This document shows, one piece after another, positions 10,653 to 24,279 of a DNA stretch of 64,000 bases. The stretch is from Clavelina lepadiformis (Eukaryota > Chordata > Ascidiacea > Aplousobranchia > Clavelinidae). Location of the stretch: contig NC_135241.1 in the NCBI RefSeq assembly GCF_947623445.1, positions 6,326,501-6,390,500 of the forward strand. Reading direction: 5' to 3'. The position numbers and the translations under genes are program-made. A model generated the notes under the pieces. That model did no database searches. It was given only the letters and a program-made list of their open reading frames with translations, and was not told the DNA's origin. Positions within the stretch are counted from its first letter, which is position 1. Every line of letters begins with the position of its first letter.

Positions 10653-13600
10653 ATGATGGCAACAGCTGCTTCATATCGTTTAAATTCTCCTAGCAAAATT
10701 GATGAGTCATCTTCTGAAGAAGGCGAGTTGCAAAGCGATGATGAAGAGGATTTACAGCGTCAGGGAAAGCGTTTGAAGGTATCACCAAGTGTCACTACCA
10801 CAAGTCTGTCTTCTATACCTGAGGCATCTGGTTTGGCTGCAGAAACACGACCCATAAGAAGAAAACCAAATAATATATGGGGAGCAGTGTTAGCAGATCA
10901 ATCATCCATTGACATTTCAAATAGTTTTGGTGTCGTTGGAATGAAAAATTACATGCAACGGTATTTGTTGAACTTTATAATTATATTTTCATTAGCCTGC
11001 CTTCTCCAAATCTTTACATCAATTTTCACTTTGCATACCAAGTGGATGTGTTTGTCGGGATTAATTCAATTGGAATTACCAAGTTATTGTGAATTGAAGC
11101 CCTAGCTTAGGAAAAAATATGTAAAATTTTGTGGTACCCCTATCTTACTTTTCAAATGAGTCTAGAAGACCTTCCAAATAAACAGATCCTTAGTAAGAAT
11201 AACTTTTTAACGCATGTCTCTGTATCTGGCACTATGCAATATTCACTAGTTTTTGATTACCGGTACATTTAAGTGTATGGTTTTCACAATCTAGTTTTTG
11301 CATCGCTGGTAAGAAAAAATTCTGTTTGTTTCAATGGCAGGTGTTTTTCGCACATGAGTGTGGACATTGATGGTTTTCAAAACTTCTGAAGTTATTTTTT
11401 TTTAGATAGTAAAGTTTCAATCCAACGTTTCCATAAACTCAAGAAACGTTTGACATAAACTTACATTTATTGTATGTAGTGTAGTAACTAACTGTTTCGG
11501 ATAATTTTTTAAAAGTCTGTTGAAATCAAGAGTTATCTAAATGCATTGTTTTAATAACATTTATCTTATTTTGATGTTTTCTAACTTGAAGTCAACAGAA
11601 AGTTTTGATAAGTATTGTGAAAATTGTACTGGTATTAACGATAAGTTTTCACTTCCTGTTTTTAAATGAAATTTAAAACTTTCTTGGCAAATACACTCAT
11701 AAAAACATGTATATAATGATTTTGACATCATAGCTTAGTTTTATTTTTAGCGGTCCTGAATCTTTTTCGTTGGAGCTTGCAATGAAAGAAAAGAAACATC
11801 ATTTAGATGAAAGCAGCTCTGATGAAGAAGTAGGACCTTCGAAGGTACTGGTTTGCCATTTTGGGGATGTTTCTATGCAGTTGTTTCAGACATTTCATTG
11901 ATCAGTTACCCATTCGTCACTATGCACTTGGCTTGAGCACTTACTGGAAATTGGATATCAGCTATTTCCTTAAAAGCAGTTTTTCCCAGCCTAAGGGCTT
12001 ATTTTATGTCAACTGAATTTAAAGTTTTTGACAAACACAAGTTAGTTGTAGTTTTGAGATACTTTCATTGTAATTATGGTTATATCAAAGCCGGTCTGGT
12101 ACTGCAATTAATATTTCTTCAGTACAAACCACTTAGTTTGTAGAAGTTCAGTCAGATATGTTTCTATCAAAGAGCTCATTGTAAATGTGTGCTGAAAAGT
12201 AGACTTGGCATTTATCTTGTTTCAAAAACTGTTAATACATAAATTGGAGTTAGTTGTCCTGTATGCTGATTGCTGACTTTTATTTTTTAACTTTTGACAT
12301 AAGTGTACTGTTTCATTTTGTTCACCATGTGTTGTAGCAAGCAGTAGAAGGAGATGATTGTGATAAGTAATTTCAGTTAATTTTTTTGATTAGATGTTTT
12401 ATGAGTTAGTTTCAAATGTTTGCTTGTAAAATTTCTGTTTGTGATTTGGTACTTAGCCTTTGATGTATTGATGTAGTTCTGTTGTTTGCTTCAACAAGTG
12501 TTTTAAACCCACTTTTCCAGATATGTGTATTGTTGTTTTCTAGCCAATGAGAGTTGAAACCATGGATGAAGAAATGGAAAACTACATGATTCAGCGTCAC
12601 TTTTACAACCAGAAAATGAATTATGGAGGTAAGTTTCATGCTCCAAGCATATCTTTCACGTAAGTTTCATTTTTATAGAAAATCATTATTTTTATTATGG
12701 TCGATAAATTTTTCTTTTCCTGATTTAAACAGCCCCTTCGAGTGGATTAAAGCGAAAGCGTACTAAGAAAAATACAAAAGCAAAGAATAATGTCCCACAG
12801 TATAAACCTGGTCAGAGGGTAACTCTTAACAGAAAAGTTGATATTGGACAAGATGATTCTGAAGACAAAGTTGCCGAGGAGTTGACATACAGGTTGTTAT
12901 TATTATAATTTTAATTAATTAAAGTTAATGATATGCAGGCTCATGTACAAACTAATTGTTGAACACAATTTCAGAACGATATATCACTGAAATAACTCAG
13001 TAGTTTGCCTGAGTGTGTTATGCTGATGTAGGTTTAAGATTCATACTCACTCACATGAAACAACATTTTATAACCAAAGATTATGGGAAAAGAAAAAAGA
13101 CTTGGTCCGAGCTCTGGTCCATACTGTTGGTGTTGAGAAGTCCTTGCTTCTGTACAACAAGACTGAAGCGGTAGAACTCTGCGGCGGTATGATGACACTG
13201 CAGGTGATCATTAGAGCTGTGGGGATTAAAAGCTGCATTTCCATGAACAAAATGACATTTTTAACACATATTTGATGGAGTTTAGGGCACAAGAAGAAGA
13301 ACGCCTGGTGGGACGTTTTTACACCTTTTACGCAATGATTCTGACATAAACCAAGATGATGTTAACGTGAGACTTTTTTACTGAAATAATATACGTAAAA
13401 TTCTTTTACCAAGCTGATCTGCTAGTTCAAAAAGAAGTCTGTGCCCTATATACATTGCACAGGATTAAAGAAACCTACTTATTGTAGCAAAAGTTAATAA
13501 AAGAAACATTAACAAAACGTACATGCAACTTTCACTTATCCTGTATTACTCAATGCTTAAATTTGCAGAAAGTATTTGAGGCCGATTACCTTCGCGAACG

Positions 13601-13799
13601 TGAGGTTAGATTAATGTCGAAGAAAGCCAAAAAACAAGCAAAGGAAGCCCCCATTGACGTTGGAGAAACCCCGCAAAATAGTCCTCGCATGGAAAGTTTG
13701 GACATGACTAGCTGCGACCCCTCACTCGAGTTGCCTGTCAAACCCGAAGAAGAGGAAATGGACGACATGCAACTGGAGCAAAATGGCTCTAATACATGA
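10653..13799 (+). CDS. PHAX: PHAX, phosphorylated adapter for snRNA nuclear export
   Basis: Seven exons join in phase: 10653-10960, 11751-11844, 12544-12628, 12733-12892, 13032-13203, 13286-13366, 13569-13799. The product is 376 aa, close to the vertebrate length. PHAX bridges capped U snRNA and the cap-binding complex to CRM1 in the nucleus. NNIWGAVL (73-80) matches a highly conserved segment of vertebrate PHAX. A basic stretch LKRKRTKKNTK follows. The PHAX RNA-binding domain spans about 216-300 and includes GTRRRTPGGTFLHLL (274-288). Acidic Ser-rich segments near residues 17-33 and in exon 2 (DESSSDEE) are plausible CK2 sites, consistent with its phosphorylation-dependent function. The Lys-rich and Glu-rich C-terminus is typical. 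Confidence 0.93.
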
Positions 13800-16700
13800 A
13801 ATGTTTGTTGCGTCCATTTGTTGTTTTTCGATCTTATTTGGTGCCACGGAATGTCCCCGTGCTTTAATTTATTCAATCTGTATTTAGCTTTTCCAGATGG
13901 CTTGCAAAAAACTGGTACACGTTTCGCACGATCATGCGGTTGATGTAGCTTAAGGCCTAATTTCAGAGCAGCTTTTTAGATACCAGCGAAACGTGGCGTT
14001 GCCAACTATCGTAGTCACAGCATATATGTTGCGGCTGTTTCGCAACTGCCGAATCCGTATTCTGCTTTTCACTGCTCGTAATTGCGTAATTTAGTTTTTA
14101 CACTTTGTCGCATGGACAGTACTTCGTGTGAACTATGTTTGTAATCATGACTTCGATATATGTGCGGGGTTGCTTTAGCCCGTTTGTTGTGATTGTTTTG
14201 TTTTAAGTTTTTCAGTTCCTCAGCAACACGAAACATTTGCGATACCGATGAATCGTTTTTCGCACAATACGATTTTGCTTGTCAACATTATCATAACCCA
14301 CTCCCATGACTGATTAGTTTGTTTTTATTTTTTCCGCTCCACGGCGCTATAGGTCATTGGTTTGAAAGTCTATAACGCGTTTACAAAAAAGAACTTTCCA
14401 TAATGGACAATCTGTATGACGCCATCCTGAAAAACAAAAATTAGAAATTTTCGCGATGCTGATGATTTGAAGTATAGCAATGTTGTTTTAGGCTGGAAAT
14501 TTCGCCGTTAGCCCAACTTAGTCGCGGAATAGTTGTAAATTGTCGAGTCGCGTTAGTTAATTGCGGGTAAATCTGCTATTTCTCGTAAAATGGGATAAAA
14601 AATTTGCTTTTAGTGAATTACTGTATCTTGTGGTTGACAGCAAAGTTTATAGTGGCATTAAAACAGATCAACGTCCTTCCCTTGGATGATGGATCACGAG
14701 AAATTTCCCCAAAATTCTTCCTGCAAGTAGGCTTTGGACTAATGGCTAAAATTTTTTTCATGGCCGGCGGTTATTAGGCGGATAAATCTTGCCACTGCGA
14801 AACGGATATTTTCATAGAGGGTGTGTCCATCGGTTAGGTAATAACACTTTTCCGGCGAAATCATGCTTGCGTTAAATCACGTATAACTTACATTTCCAAA
14901 ACATGAAAACAATCTTTGCGTTAAATTACGCTTCTCCGAAAGGAAAGCGGACATTTACTTGGACTATTTTCCGGTCACGAAATGACTCGTAATTGCCACT
15001 GCAGACGTGACAGCGAAATGTTTCCTTAAGTCGGGATGTGGTTAAATACGTGAAAAATATCGTTTTCTGTCACAGTGAGACGTCCTTGCAATTATAGCCA
15101 GTTACAAAAAACCAACTTAATTGTGATTGGTTTTTCAATATCTTATTCACGTCTGTAGCTTGAGAATGTTAAATGTCCAAGATTCCAAATGAGCTGCTGT
15201 TTATTTTCAACTTGCTACTAGCCCTTGATTGAACAACAACGATTTTCTCACGTTCTCCCCATACACCACACTCCCAAGAGAAATCACGTCTGCCAGCACG
15301 ATCTAATTCTAACTTCACAAACCGTTTTCGTCATAACTGAGCATATGTAGTGTTGTCATTTGTTTGCGATCAATTTCTAAGAAAGAAGTATGCCTAAAAA
15401 AACACCCAGAATTGACATTAAATAAATTCGGCATAACTATTAGTTAAAACAAAAACGTGTCAGTATGAATAATGTATAAGCTTGTCTGATACAATTTCGA
15501 TTGGCAACGGAAGGAACGTTATTCAACAAGCCAAAAATACAATTTTCTCACCTCCGCAACCATATTTGTTGACTCTGAACATAATATTATAAACTTATGA
15601 TTCGTTTACTGAGTTATGCTTAAACCTTGGCATTAAATCTTCAAATGCCATGTATAAAAGCAGTGTTGTATAACTCGCTATTACTGTACATGCTGTTGCA
15701 CATGTGCGTATTCCCATCACGTTTACACCGTATCTGGACACAAAGCGAAAAATCAAGGTTAAGTTAGCTCTAAAATCAGGGTGAAAGTTAATCCAAAATC
15801 GCAGAAATAAGACCAAGTTTGTTACGGTTAATTATTTAATCTATCCGGGCATTATATCCTTATTGTTTCGTGTATAAATTTAATATTTAAGTCGACATCC
15901 TTATATATGTACTGTAGAAGTCCAACTCTTGGTTATTTTCCTTCCCTAGAGTCTTCTAGATTCTAGAAATCTAGAAGATATATTTTGTGTTGCATTTTTT
16001 GGCTTTGCACAGTGTGCATATTTACTGGGGGGTTATCGTGTATATTAACCCTTCTTATACACATTGCTATATTTTCAAATGTATATGATACGATACTTTG
16101 TTTAATTATTTGGCTGCAATGACATACCGTATAAAGAGTAAGTCTATAATGATCCTTTACTGGATGAAGAATTTGGTAATAGAATAGTAATAGAATAAAC
16201 TAGATGAAAGCGTAAAATCAATACCGTTTGGCAACACATACTGGGATGAGTAATCAAGTAGTCAACATCGTGCGAACTGACAAAGTTGAGATGAAACATT
16301 AATTTGCAATTTTTTTCTGTCCCTGGACAGCGAACCGCAGGCATAGCCTTCCACGTCATGACAAATGGCTCGGTCCACTAGACAGATACTTTGGAACTAA
16401 TGTCTTTGAAGCTAATGACATCTTTCAAACGGAAATTGGATAATAGTTTTCCCATTGTTTAGAAGCCTATGGACGCTGTCATTTAAGTGCTTCAATTATA
16501 GTCATTAGTCTGTGTGAGATCACGTAAACAAACGACTTAAATTTAAAACGTTTTTCAATGATTGTTATTGCTGGTGATGCTGTCGGTCTTTTCTAGAGCA
16601 ACCATTTTGTATATACTCCTATATAGACATATTTTAAATACAATTAATTGATTCGTAGTAAGAACCTTAATGATATATGGTAAAAATGCTTAGATTTTGA

Positions 16701-17588
16701 AGGTGTGGTATAACCTTTGCAAATAGAATAGATGAAAGCGCAATGTCCCTATATATAGACTACAGAGGAAGAAAGAAGTATGCACTGACAATCCGATTCA
16801 TTACTTTGGCGAACTGAGCTACGATCAGAAAATTTTTATTCGACTTTGTTTGGGTGCAGTTATATTAATCAACGAATGCCGGCAACTGTAATATTTTATA
16901 ACGCCAATAAAAATACAAACCATTCTTACGGTTTACGGTGGCGTTAAGGTGCTTTTATCGTTAAAATCGTAACAGTAAACCGCAAAACTGCAAACCGTAC
17001 CAGTAATCGCAAACCCTAACAAAATCTCACACAAAAAATAAAGGCTCTTAACCGCATTTGCTCAACAACAGGATTGCTCTTCGTATCAAATCAGTTATCA
17101 TGTACCTAATAGGAGCGCGGTAACGAGTCATCGGATATTATGACTTATTTAGTTCTGACTAATTTAAAACATGGGATTTTCAGTTTTGCTAGTCCGTTTA
17201 CGGTGTCGTTCTGTTGTTTTGCATCTTTCTGATGGCCTAGAAACTCAGTCACTACAAGGATTTAGTAAACCGATTCATCTTTTACAAACACTAAACGAGA
17301 CCATCAATGAAATTATGAGCGTAATCGTATTAACCTAAGCTTCCATAAGGTAACCTGTTTTAAACTGCTGGCAATGACAAATGTGGAGAGCATACCGGCG
17401 ACACTTTGATATACATATCCTTTCAAAAACAGGTTGTGCTGATTGTATAGTAACTTTAATGGTATTCAAATGAAACCTGTAGCGTTACAGAATTCTTGCA
17501 GAAATGTACAAAAGCATGCAGGCAGATAACAAATATTACAAAAGTACAACGTTTCAACGAGTGTTGCAAAACATTCATCGAAAAAAAA
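13800..17588. other. Long intergenic stretch, no gene seen
   Basis: The first part is probably the PHAX 3' untranslated region. About 13930-15080 is noticeably richer in CG dinucleotides than its surroundings but has no sustained open frame. 16860-17030 contains scattered GTTTACGGT-like words in both orientations. No gene or terminal-repeat element could be supported. Confidence 0.45.
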
Positions 17589-17594
17589 TTTATT
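17589..17594 (-). terminator. Candidate poly(A) signal for the 7TM gene
   Basis: AATAAA on the minus strand, about 160 bases past the proposed stop of the seven-transmembrane gene. Confidence 0.45.
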
Positions 17595-17753
17595 TATACA
17601 AATGCATCATTGTATCGTGTAAATCAACACTATTACGTTGAGTGCAATTCAACATTTTTCTTTGTGTCATAATTGGCTAAATACGTCAAGACTAATGATG
17701 TGGTGGATGATCTTGGATCACTTAAGGCCGTTTTCATCTTTATCGCCATTGAT

Positions 17754-20019
17754 TCAATCAGAACTGTTGTTATGGCTGCTGTCTTGACTTGTACTTTGTG
17801 GAATCCGTTCTTTGTGACCGTTTGCGTTGTAGTTTACTTTCAGGTGTGTCACGTGAGTATTACGCAAGCCATTCACAGATGAATGATTTTTTGTTTTTTG
17901 TTTGCTTTGTCGGCATCTGCATATAGATTGAATAATTTTAATGGTATCCATTTCAGATTAGTGTATTACTAAAAAAAACTGCAAATGTAAAATAGACATC
18001 AATCACTATACATGCTTATTTTACTCATATATTCAAAATATGTAAAATATTTATTCTTTTTCTGGTCTTTGTTCGTATTGTTGTGTCCTTTTATACAAAT
18101 GTGCATGAGGTATATTAAGGTATAATCTATTTTAAAAAATCATCAAAAAAATATTCCCTGGAGGAAAGATAAGCTTTAGGCGAGGAAGTGCGACCTCTTT
18201 TCTCGACCGACCACAATAAATTATTCACACCCGACCAGGATGTTATGGCTTTTCCGCGTCTTCTGAGCCATTGTTTAGAAAATAAGTAAAACTCTTGCGC
18301 CAGGGGAAATCGTTGGTTTATGGTTGCCATTTCTCAGTTCTTTTTTTTAAATAAATGGGTAAACTTTACAGGGTAAACTTTAACCTATATCTTGCTGCCA
18401 AGACAGCTTCAATTTATTCTGTTGCCGAAAATCGAATACAATGATGAATACCACTAAAAACACACTAAAACTAAACGGTATATTAAGATTGGCATTGAAT
18501 ACCAATAAAATGATACCGCGCCACTGTACTTAGCACTTACCCAGCGCATAGAGGGATTATCATGCGAGGCCAATCCCTGAAAGACATGATGATGCAGAGA
18601 ATGTTTACCATTAAGTTGACATCAAAGATCGCAAGATAAACCAGTTCGGGCACTTTAATCATCAACTGGATGATAGTGAAAATGACGTCACTAATGACGC
18701 ATATCAAAGCTAACACAAAGGCCTTCCGTATGAATCGAATAACTCGTTGTCCTTGCATTGTTTTGTTTCTAAAAAATATACAATGTATATAAATTGAATT
18801 TGAATAGATTGTTTGCAGCAATTTGCTAACAAACTTTTCGTTTTATCTAGTATAAAAAATGCACTGACTTTTTAAGTTTTCTTTTAGTTCCCGATTCGTT
18901 ATCGCTCGACACTGAGCTGGCACTTCTTTGTCTTTTCATGAGATCGCTAAAAGATGAGGAGGACATTCTGTTCTTGCTCTTCTTTTTTCTTCCCTCTTCT
19001 CTTTCTGGAGCCTTCCTGTACAGCACGTTTGCTTTTTTTATAAAACTGTTTTGAAAGGAGCCAAATCTCGGAGGTTTTCCGTTGACATCATTTCTAATGT
19101 CAACACAAGTATGATTTTTTGACTCAGTATCCAGAACATCTTTAGAGTCAAGACTTAGCCTGTAGTTGCTTTCCCAGCAAGCACTGCTATGATTGCCGCC
19201 CTTTGTCAGTCCGTTGGAACAAGTTTCTGACGGAAGATTATTATCAATGGCGTCAGGACTTTCGGACATAGACTCCTCATGCTTTTCACTCTGAGAGGAA
19301 TCTGTGTTTCGTTTGGCGGTGCTGGAAGTTCGGTATCTCTGTGTCTTTTTAGTCAGAAGCGGATACATAAAAAGTGCAAGAAGTCCCAGCTGAAAGCAAA
19401 CCGTAAAACAAACGACCATGGTCGGAACGAGGTCAAATCCAGATTTATGAGCAGTGTCTCTGCATCCTTCGGCCGAGGCGTTGTACTTCCAGCCGGTAAC
19501 GTCCGGAATAATATAGATCACTGTGAGCACAGCTCCTCCAAATAGCATCACGATCAAAGTCACGTAACTGAGAACAGTCACCGCCGGGTTCAGTACATGG
19601 GAAAGTACTGGATTGGCATAAAAGATACTTTGGCGCATCCAGAGGAAGATGTAAACCGGATAGAGGCTCAGAGAGTAAAATACTGTGCTGACGGAGACGG
19701 AGATAACGCATCCAGTATCTGTGTGCCATCCCGCAATTGCTACTCCTTGATCGGCCACAAATCGAAAGATAGCCATGACAACACTGACGAGACAGAGTCG
19801 ATAAAGTGTCTTTCCCTTTTTGCAGCTGATCTCTCTTCCAGGTTTGCACTTAGTGATTGTCGCATACCAAGCTAAACAAGCAAATAGGTAGAGCGCAAAT
19901 GCTGTTAGAAGAGCCAAAGTAATCTCCGATACGATCCAGTACGTTTTGTGGTATGGCGCGAAAGGTGGCGTGCGGAGATGTGTTTCGTTATCCATCGTTG
20001 TCACGTTTGATTGCTCCAT
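17754..20019 (-). CDS. Orphan seven-transmembrane receptor-like protein
   Basis: Three phase-compatible exons (18869-20019, 18541-18768, 17754-17916) give about 513 aa. Seven hydrophobic segments are visible, near residues 28-53, 72-97, 103-127, 147-171, 194-222, 400-421 and 427-447. N-glycosylation sites at N5 and N11 place the N-terminus outside. C104 before TM3 and C186 in the second outer loop match the rhodopsin-class disulfide, and N180 is a further sequon. There is no DRY after TM3 (it reads WMRQ) and no NPxxY in TM7 (DVNLMVNIL). The third inner loop is very long (about 175 aa), Ser-rich and basic. A Cys pair just after TM7 (CAGC) could be palmitoylated. The last exon is the least certain part. 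I do not recognise the family; a lineage-specific GPCR is likely but unproven. Confidence 0.7.
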
Positions 20020-23000
20020 ATTTTTCGTAGTAAAAGATGGTCGCTATAAGCTTATTAAAAACGCTGGTTGCTAAAATTAAGAAAAAAACAGTTAAAAGCC
20101 GTTGGCTGAATTCTAACAAAAATCTTCTCAACGCCACTTATCCTAACTAATCCAAAATTGCGGTTTTCTGAAACGCCAAGTTTAGCAACGATTTTTTATC
20201 TCTGTATGATGATGTATTCTACTGTATAATAAATCACTTTAAGCCAAAGAGATTTTATTGATTATTATTATACTACAGTCTACAAAATTGAGACACGAGC
20301 ACCTTTAAATCTTTTTTACGCGTCAAGTTTCATCTTTTTTACGTATTAGCAAAGAACAACTAAATTTGTATTTCAAATTCTTTGCTTACTCATATGTCGC
20401 ACAAGCATGCACGCATGAGAGTGCTTCTGATGTTATTCGTTTTTTTATGGAAATCTTTTATAATAAATCGTGGATACTTTTTTATAGAGAGCTAAGAAAT
20501 TCTTGTAGGTTCCAGACTCCAAGAAACAATTCTTCTTTCTTATATGAAAAATAATTTGTTTTTTAATGGTTTTAACTGTGAGATGTTATGTAAAGCTGTG
20601 TGATTTTGTTCAAACCCAGTAAACTCTAACACTGTTGAAACTACGTAAAGACAAGCTCGGTAACTGGGGCTCGAGCGGCGAGGAATTAATGCCGAGTTGA
20701 TGTCGCGCAAAAAACCATCCCCAGTCCGAAGATGACGACTGCAATGCCACATCATTCCTTACCATATCTTGAAGAATTGAGAAATACTTTAAGAAACTTT
20801 AACTACACTGTAAAAGCTGCCCAAAATGGGAAACTAAAAGATAAGAGACTACAAGCACCAACTCAAAGTTTTTTACAAAATACCAGTGCACGTGCATGAG
20901 ATATTTTTACTGGCATCGCGTTCTTTTGGACTGCAAACGTTTCAGGTAAAACTTTATTATTTTTAAAAATCTTTACAAAGAAACTAATTTTTATTTGAAA
21001 ATTTTTCTTCTACTTCCGTGATTACCGAAATTCCTATGCCGAAAACGCATGTAGCCTATACTATATATTGTACTAGGCCTACCATATATTACGGAGACAA
21101 GTGGGTCAATTTTACCCACGTAGGCTACCTCTGGCCTATACCCTGTGTCAAAAATACAAACTGTTTTCTTAATTTTTACAATATAAACTTTTTGCAGGTC
21201 ATTTACAGGTTAAAAGAAACTTTTTTGACTCATAATGCTTAGTTTGCAACCACCGCAAGAGCAGATTGAAGAATAATTTAACTTAGGAAAAACCTGAGTT
21301 CTAATTATACTTTGACTTTACGTTTAAATATCCTGTCAAATCTTTTGTTTACTATGCAAGAGTCACTTCTTATTTTTAACTCGCTACAGCTACAGTGTAA
21401 TCCCACGCAGTACCAACGGGGTTTCTTTGAAGGAAATCTTGAAACGTGTTTCAGAACATGAAGGGAATATCTTAAAAGCGGAAGACGATTGTTTTTCTTG
21501 ATGATTAACTGCCATGCCAGCTTCCTTTTTAGAAAAAGTGTAGGCCATTGTTCTGCAAATTGGCACGTAACATTTATCCGTACTCTCTCATGTTCTACTT
21601 GCCTCTTACGCATACACTCAAGATGTGAACGTCCTGTCTCAGCCTACATGCTTAAATTAAAAGTTCCCCACTAAAGTCGTATTCAAAATTTTTCGGCCAG
21701 TATTAACTTCTAGTGGTTCATGCTACTGTCTTCGGCTGAAATAAAATATTCATGGTAAACGTGTTATTAAAACTCGCCGGAAATCTCTTCAGACGAAAAA
21801 TATTTAGTTGCGGTCCTGGTGGAAACCGGCCGTGATCGGGAAATCCCCCTGGGACATCCGTAATACGACAAAAGAGAAAAAACTTCTCATATTTCACATC
21901 AGCTATAATGGTATCGGGTTATTGTAACACATTAGATCTTGCATTAGCGACTCTAACGAAGCTTGTATCGCTTTGAAAGCCCGTTTGATTTCTACGCCTT
22001 TTTCCTGGCTTGGCATAAACTTCGATAGATTTACTGCTGGTCATATAAAGGTATTTTAGACAAATTGCTTTATAACATTTAAATGTAAATGTGTATGCTG
22101 CCAACCACCGTCATAAAAATATTATTTCCTGATCAAAATCACTTGACGCAAAAACTTGTCCTGTGCGCTAGTCTTACACTAATATACCAATGATAAATTC
22201 CTCTCTAGATCCACCGTTACTGTAAGCCTAGATTAACAGTAAAAATCAATACCATTAACGAGCTTTTGTTGATTGCTGCAAAACCAAAACTTGAACGTTT
22301 TTAAACTGTGGATTTTACCCATCAAATGTGCAAATGAAAAGTTTGTTTTTCAAACACTTTGCTTTCTGGTATATGGTATTCAAACAAGTGTGGGAACATA
22401 AAAGGCTTCTGGAATACATGGAGTAGGCTATAAAAAAACCTTTGTCGTTTTTCATGTTTTTTAAATAAGTTAGAACGAAGTCTGTGTTCCTGTTTAATCT
22501 TTCGCCATTTGAAAAAAAAAGAAACATGAAAACAAACAGAATACTATCAGCAAAACAAAACATTTTGCTAAGAACTCAACAGCTCTTTGGCTACTCAACA
22601 TCTTAACCTCTACTGTCTTCTAATAGATATATTTGCTGCTTGCTTTTCCCAAATTGACTTCGGCTAGTCTACGCCGAGCAAGAGATGTATTCACCTTTTC
22701 TCTATGTGAGAATGTAAATTTGTCATCGAATTGAAACCTGCTACCTTGAAACCTTGTTTTTCATAAATATATACAATTGAAAAGCATTTGTGACCGTAAT
22801 TTCCGCTTCATATATCTCCTTCTATATACAGCCTATACGTTTGCACAAGAAAACCTCATTTGTAATTGAAATTGCTTTTCAGCAAATTTAGCACCGATAT
22901 CATCAAACATACGTACTCAGTAATTGAATACGTGTATACGCAAAGCTTTAACGAGAATTATGTTATTGGAAATCAAGTTGTACGTCTAATTTTCAGTGTG

Positions 23001-23581
23001 TTTTTCCTTTGATTTTTATATTGTTAACGTCACTTGTTTTCTGCTGCCATCACTGTTTATGTTGGACAAATTAGGGCATTTAAACCATTTTTTCTCTCCC
23101 AACATCTGTTTTTTTGAGAATTCTTTTTCCTGTTCACTACATCCAAAACACAGTAACAAGATCCAGATACAGCGCAGTAAATACCGAAGTATTGACGCAC
23201 ATACAATACCCTCAAACAGAACCAATTCTTGACATATTGCCATTGGGGTAGGGTGAGACAAGAAAGCAAGCAACCAGCCCAGCCGGCGGCATCTTAATTA
23301 GATGTAAAAAATGAGAGCAGCAACATAAAAAAGGAAGCAAATAATGAAAAAAAGAAAAGTAAACGGGGAGAAAAATGATATGTAAATGAATCTTTGGAAT
23401 TTTATATGTCAGCAGAGGTTTGTGAATTAGAAATAAAACTTCAAAGTTTTAAATAGGTTAACGCAATAAGAAAAAAGGTTGGAACCTATTGGTTTACAGC
23501 GAAGATTGATAGTAAGTCGAGGTCAACGCAGTGCCATCGATTACGCGACAATGATGGAAACGACGAGAAAAAAGAAACATG
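20020..23581. other. Intergenic, one dispersed repeat, no gene seen
   Basis: Upstream of the 7TM gene. Apart from the repeat at 20585-20735, no coding or RNA gene is supported on either strand. Confidence 0.45.
20585..20735 (-). repeat. Dispersed repeat, copy 1
   Basis: Shares a core with 26570-26735: ACAAGCTCGGTAACT here and ACGAGCTTGGTAACT there, then GGCTC, GAGGAAT and a later CGCGCAAAA/CGTGTAAAG stretch. The minus strand carries a tRNA-like GCTCGAGCCCC. A short interspersed element is likely, class uncertain. Confidence 0.5.
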
Positions 23582-23962
23582 CAGTGGTCTGGCAAAGAGT
23601 CGTTATGACTGGACAGTCAGCGACTTGACTTGAGTCCCTTTCTAAGAACTAAAGGCCTTGACTAGAGTCAGCTCCTGTTGACCACCGGTAAGTCTCGGCA
23701 TTAAGGTAAAATCAGTTTTCCCTTCTTTCTCCGAAACACATTAGGCCTATATCAAAGTGAAGTTTGCTTGTCCTCGAGAGCTTTAAGCTTTAATGGCAGC
23801 AAAGTAAAGCTAAGTTCCAAAAGTTTCCTATGGACAGAAACGGTGTTTTTGTTTTCTGTATGACTTGATTTCAGATAGCAACTAACTTGACTCGAGTCTT
23901 ATTTTCCTAAACACTTGCAACTCGATTTCAATGACTTGGTTACGACTCTGGCCTGACACCAT
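23582..23962. mobile_element. Candidate hAT-like MITE
   Basis: The left end CAGTGGTCTGGCAAAGAGTCG and the right end CGACTCTGGCCTGACACC are imperfect inverted partners. The interior repeats ACTTGACTTGAGTC-like words in both directions. No clear target duplication, so the borders are approximate. Confidence 0.5.
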
Positions 23963-23987
23963 ACGGGACGCTTTAATTCATGTATAG

Positions 23988-24271
23988 CAGGGGTGTTCAA
24001 ATGATTTCTGCCATGATCCACCACAACCAAACCTGACAACGTGATGATCCACTAAATACGAATAGTAAACATATTGGAGATGCTTTAAATTTTATAGTGC
24101 TTTATTTATGTAAATGTACCCTACATTGTAGGGCCTACAACATATTAATAACTTTGTAAAAGTCAAAAGTGAAGTGTGCTACAGCTGCAAGATTGTTTCA
24201 AGACTACATTGGAAGATCCACACAAAAAGTTGAAAAGATCCGGATCGAGATCCGCCATTTGAACACCCCCG
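23988..24271. mobile_element. hAT-like MITE with perfect 8 bp target duplication
   Basis: 284 bp. It begins CAGGGGTGTTCAAATG and ends CATTTGAACACCCCCG, 14-16 bp inverted repeats. ATGTATAG directly flanks both sides (23980-23987 and 24272-24279). No coding capacity. Confidence 0.88.
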
Positions 24272-24279
24272 ATGTATAG

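Noticed and set aside
12339-12370. Possible extra PHAX exon after the AG at 12338
   Set aside because: Using it brings in a stop at once or breaks the frame of the next exon; joining 11844 to 12544 directly keeps phase.
18127-18330. Alternative last exon for the seven-transmembrane gene
   Set aside because: The acceptor there lacks a pyrimidine tract, whereas 17754-17916 has a good acceptor and gives a plausible cytosolic tail in phase.
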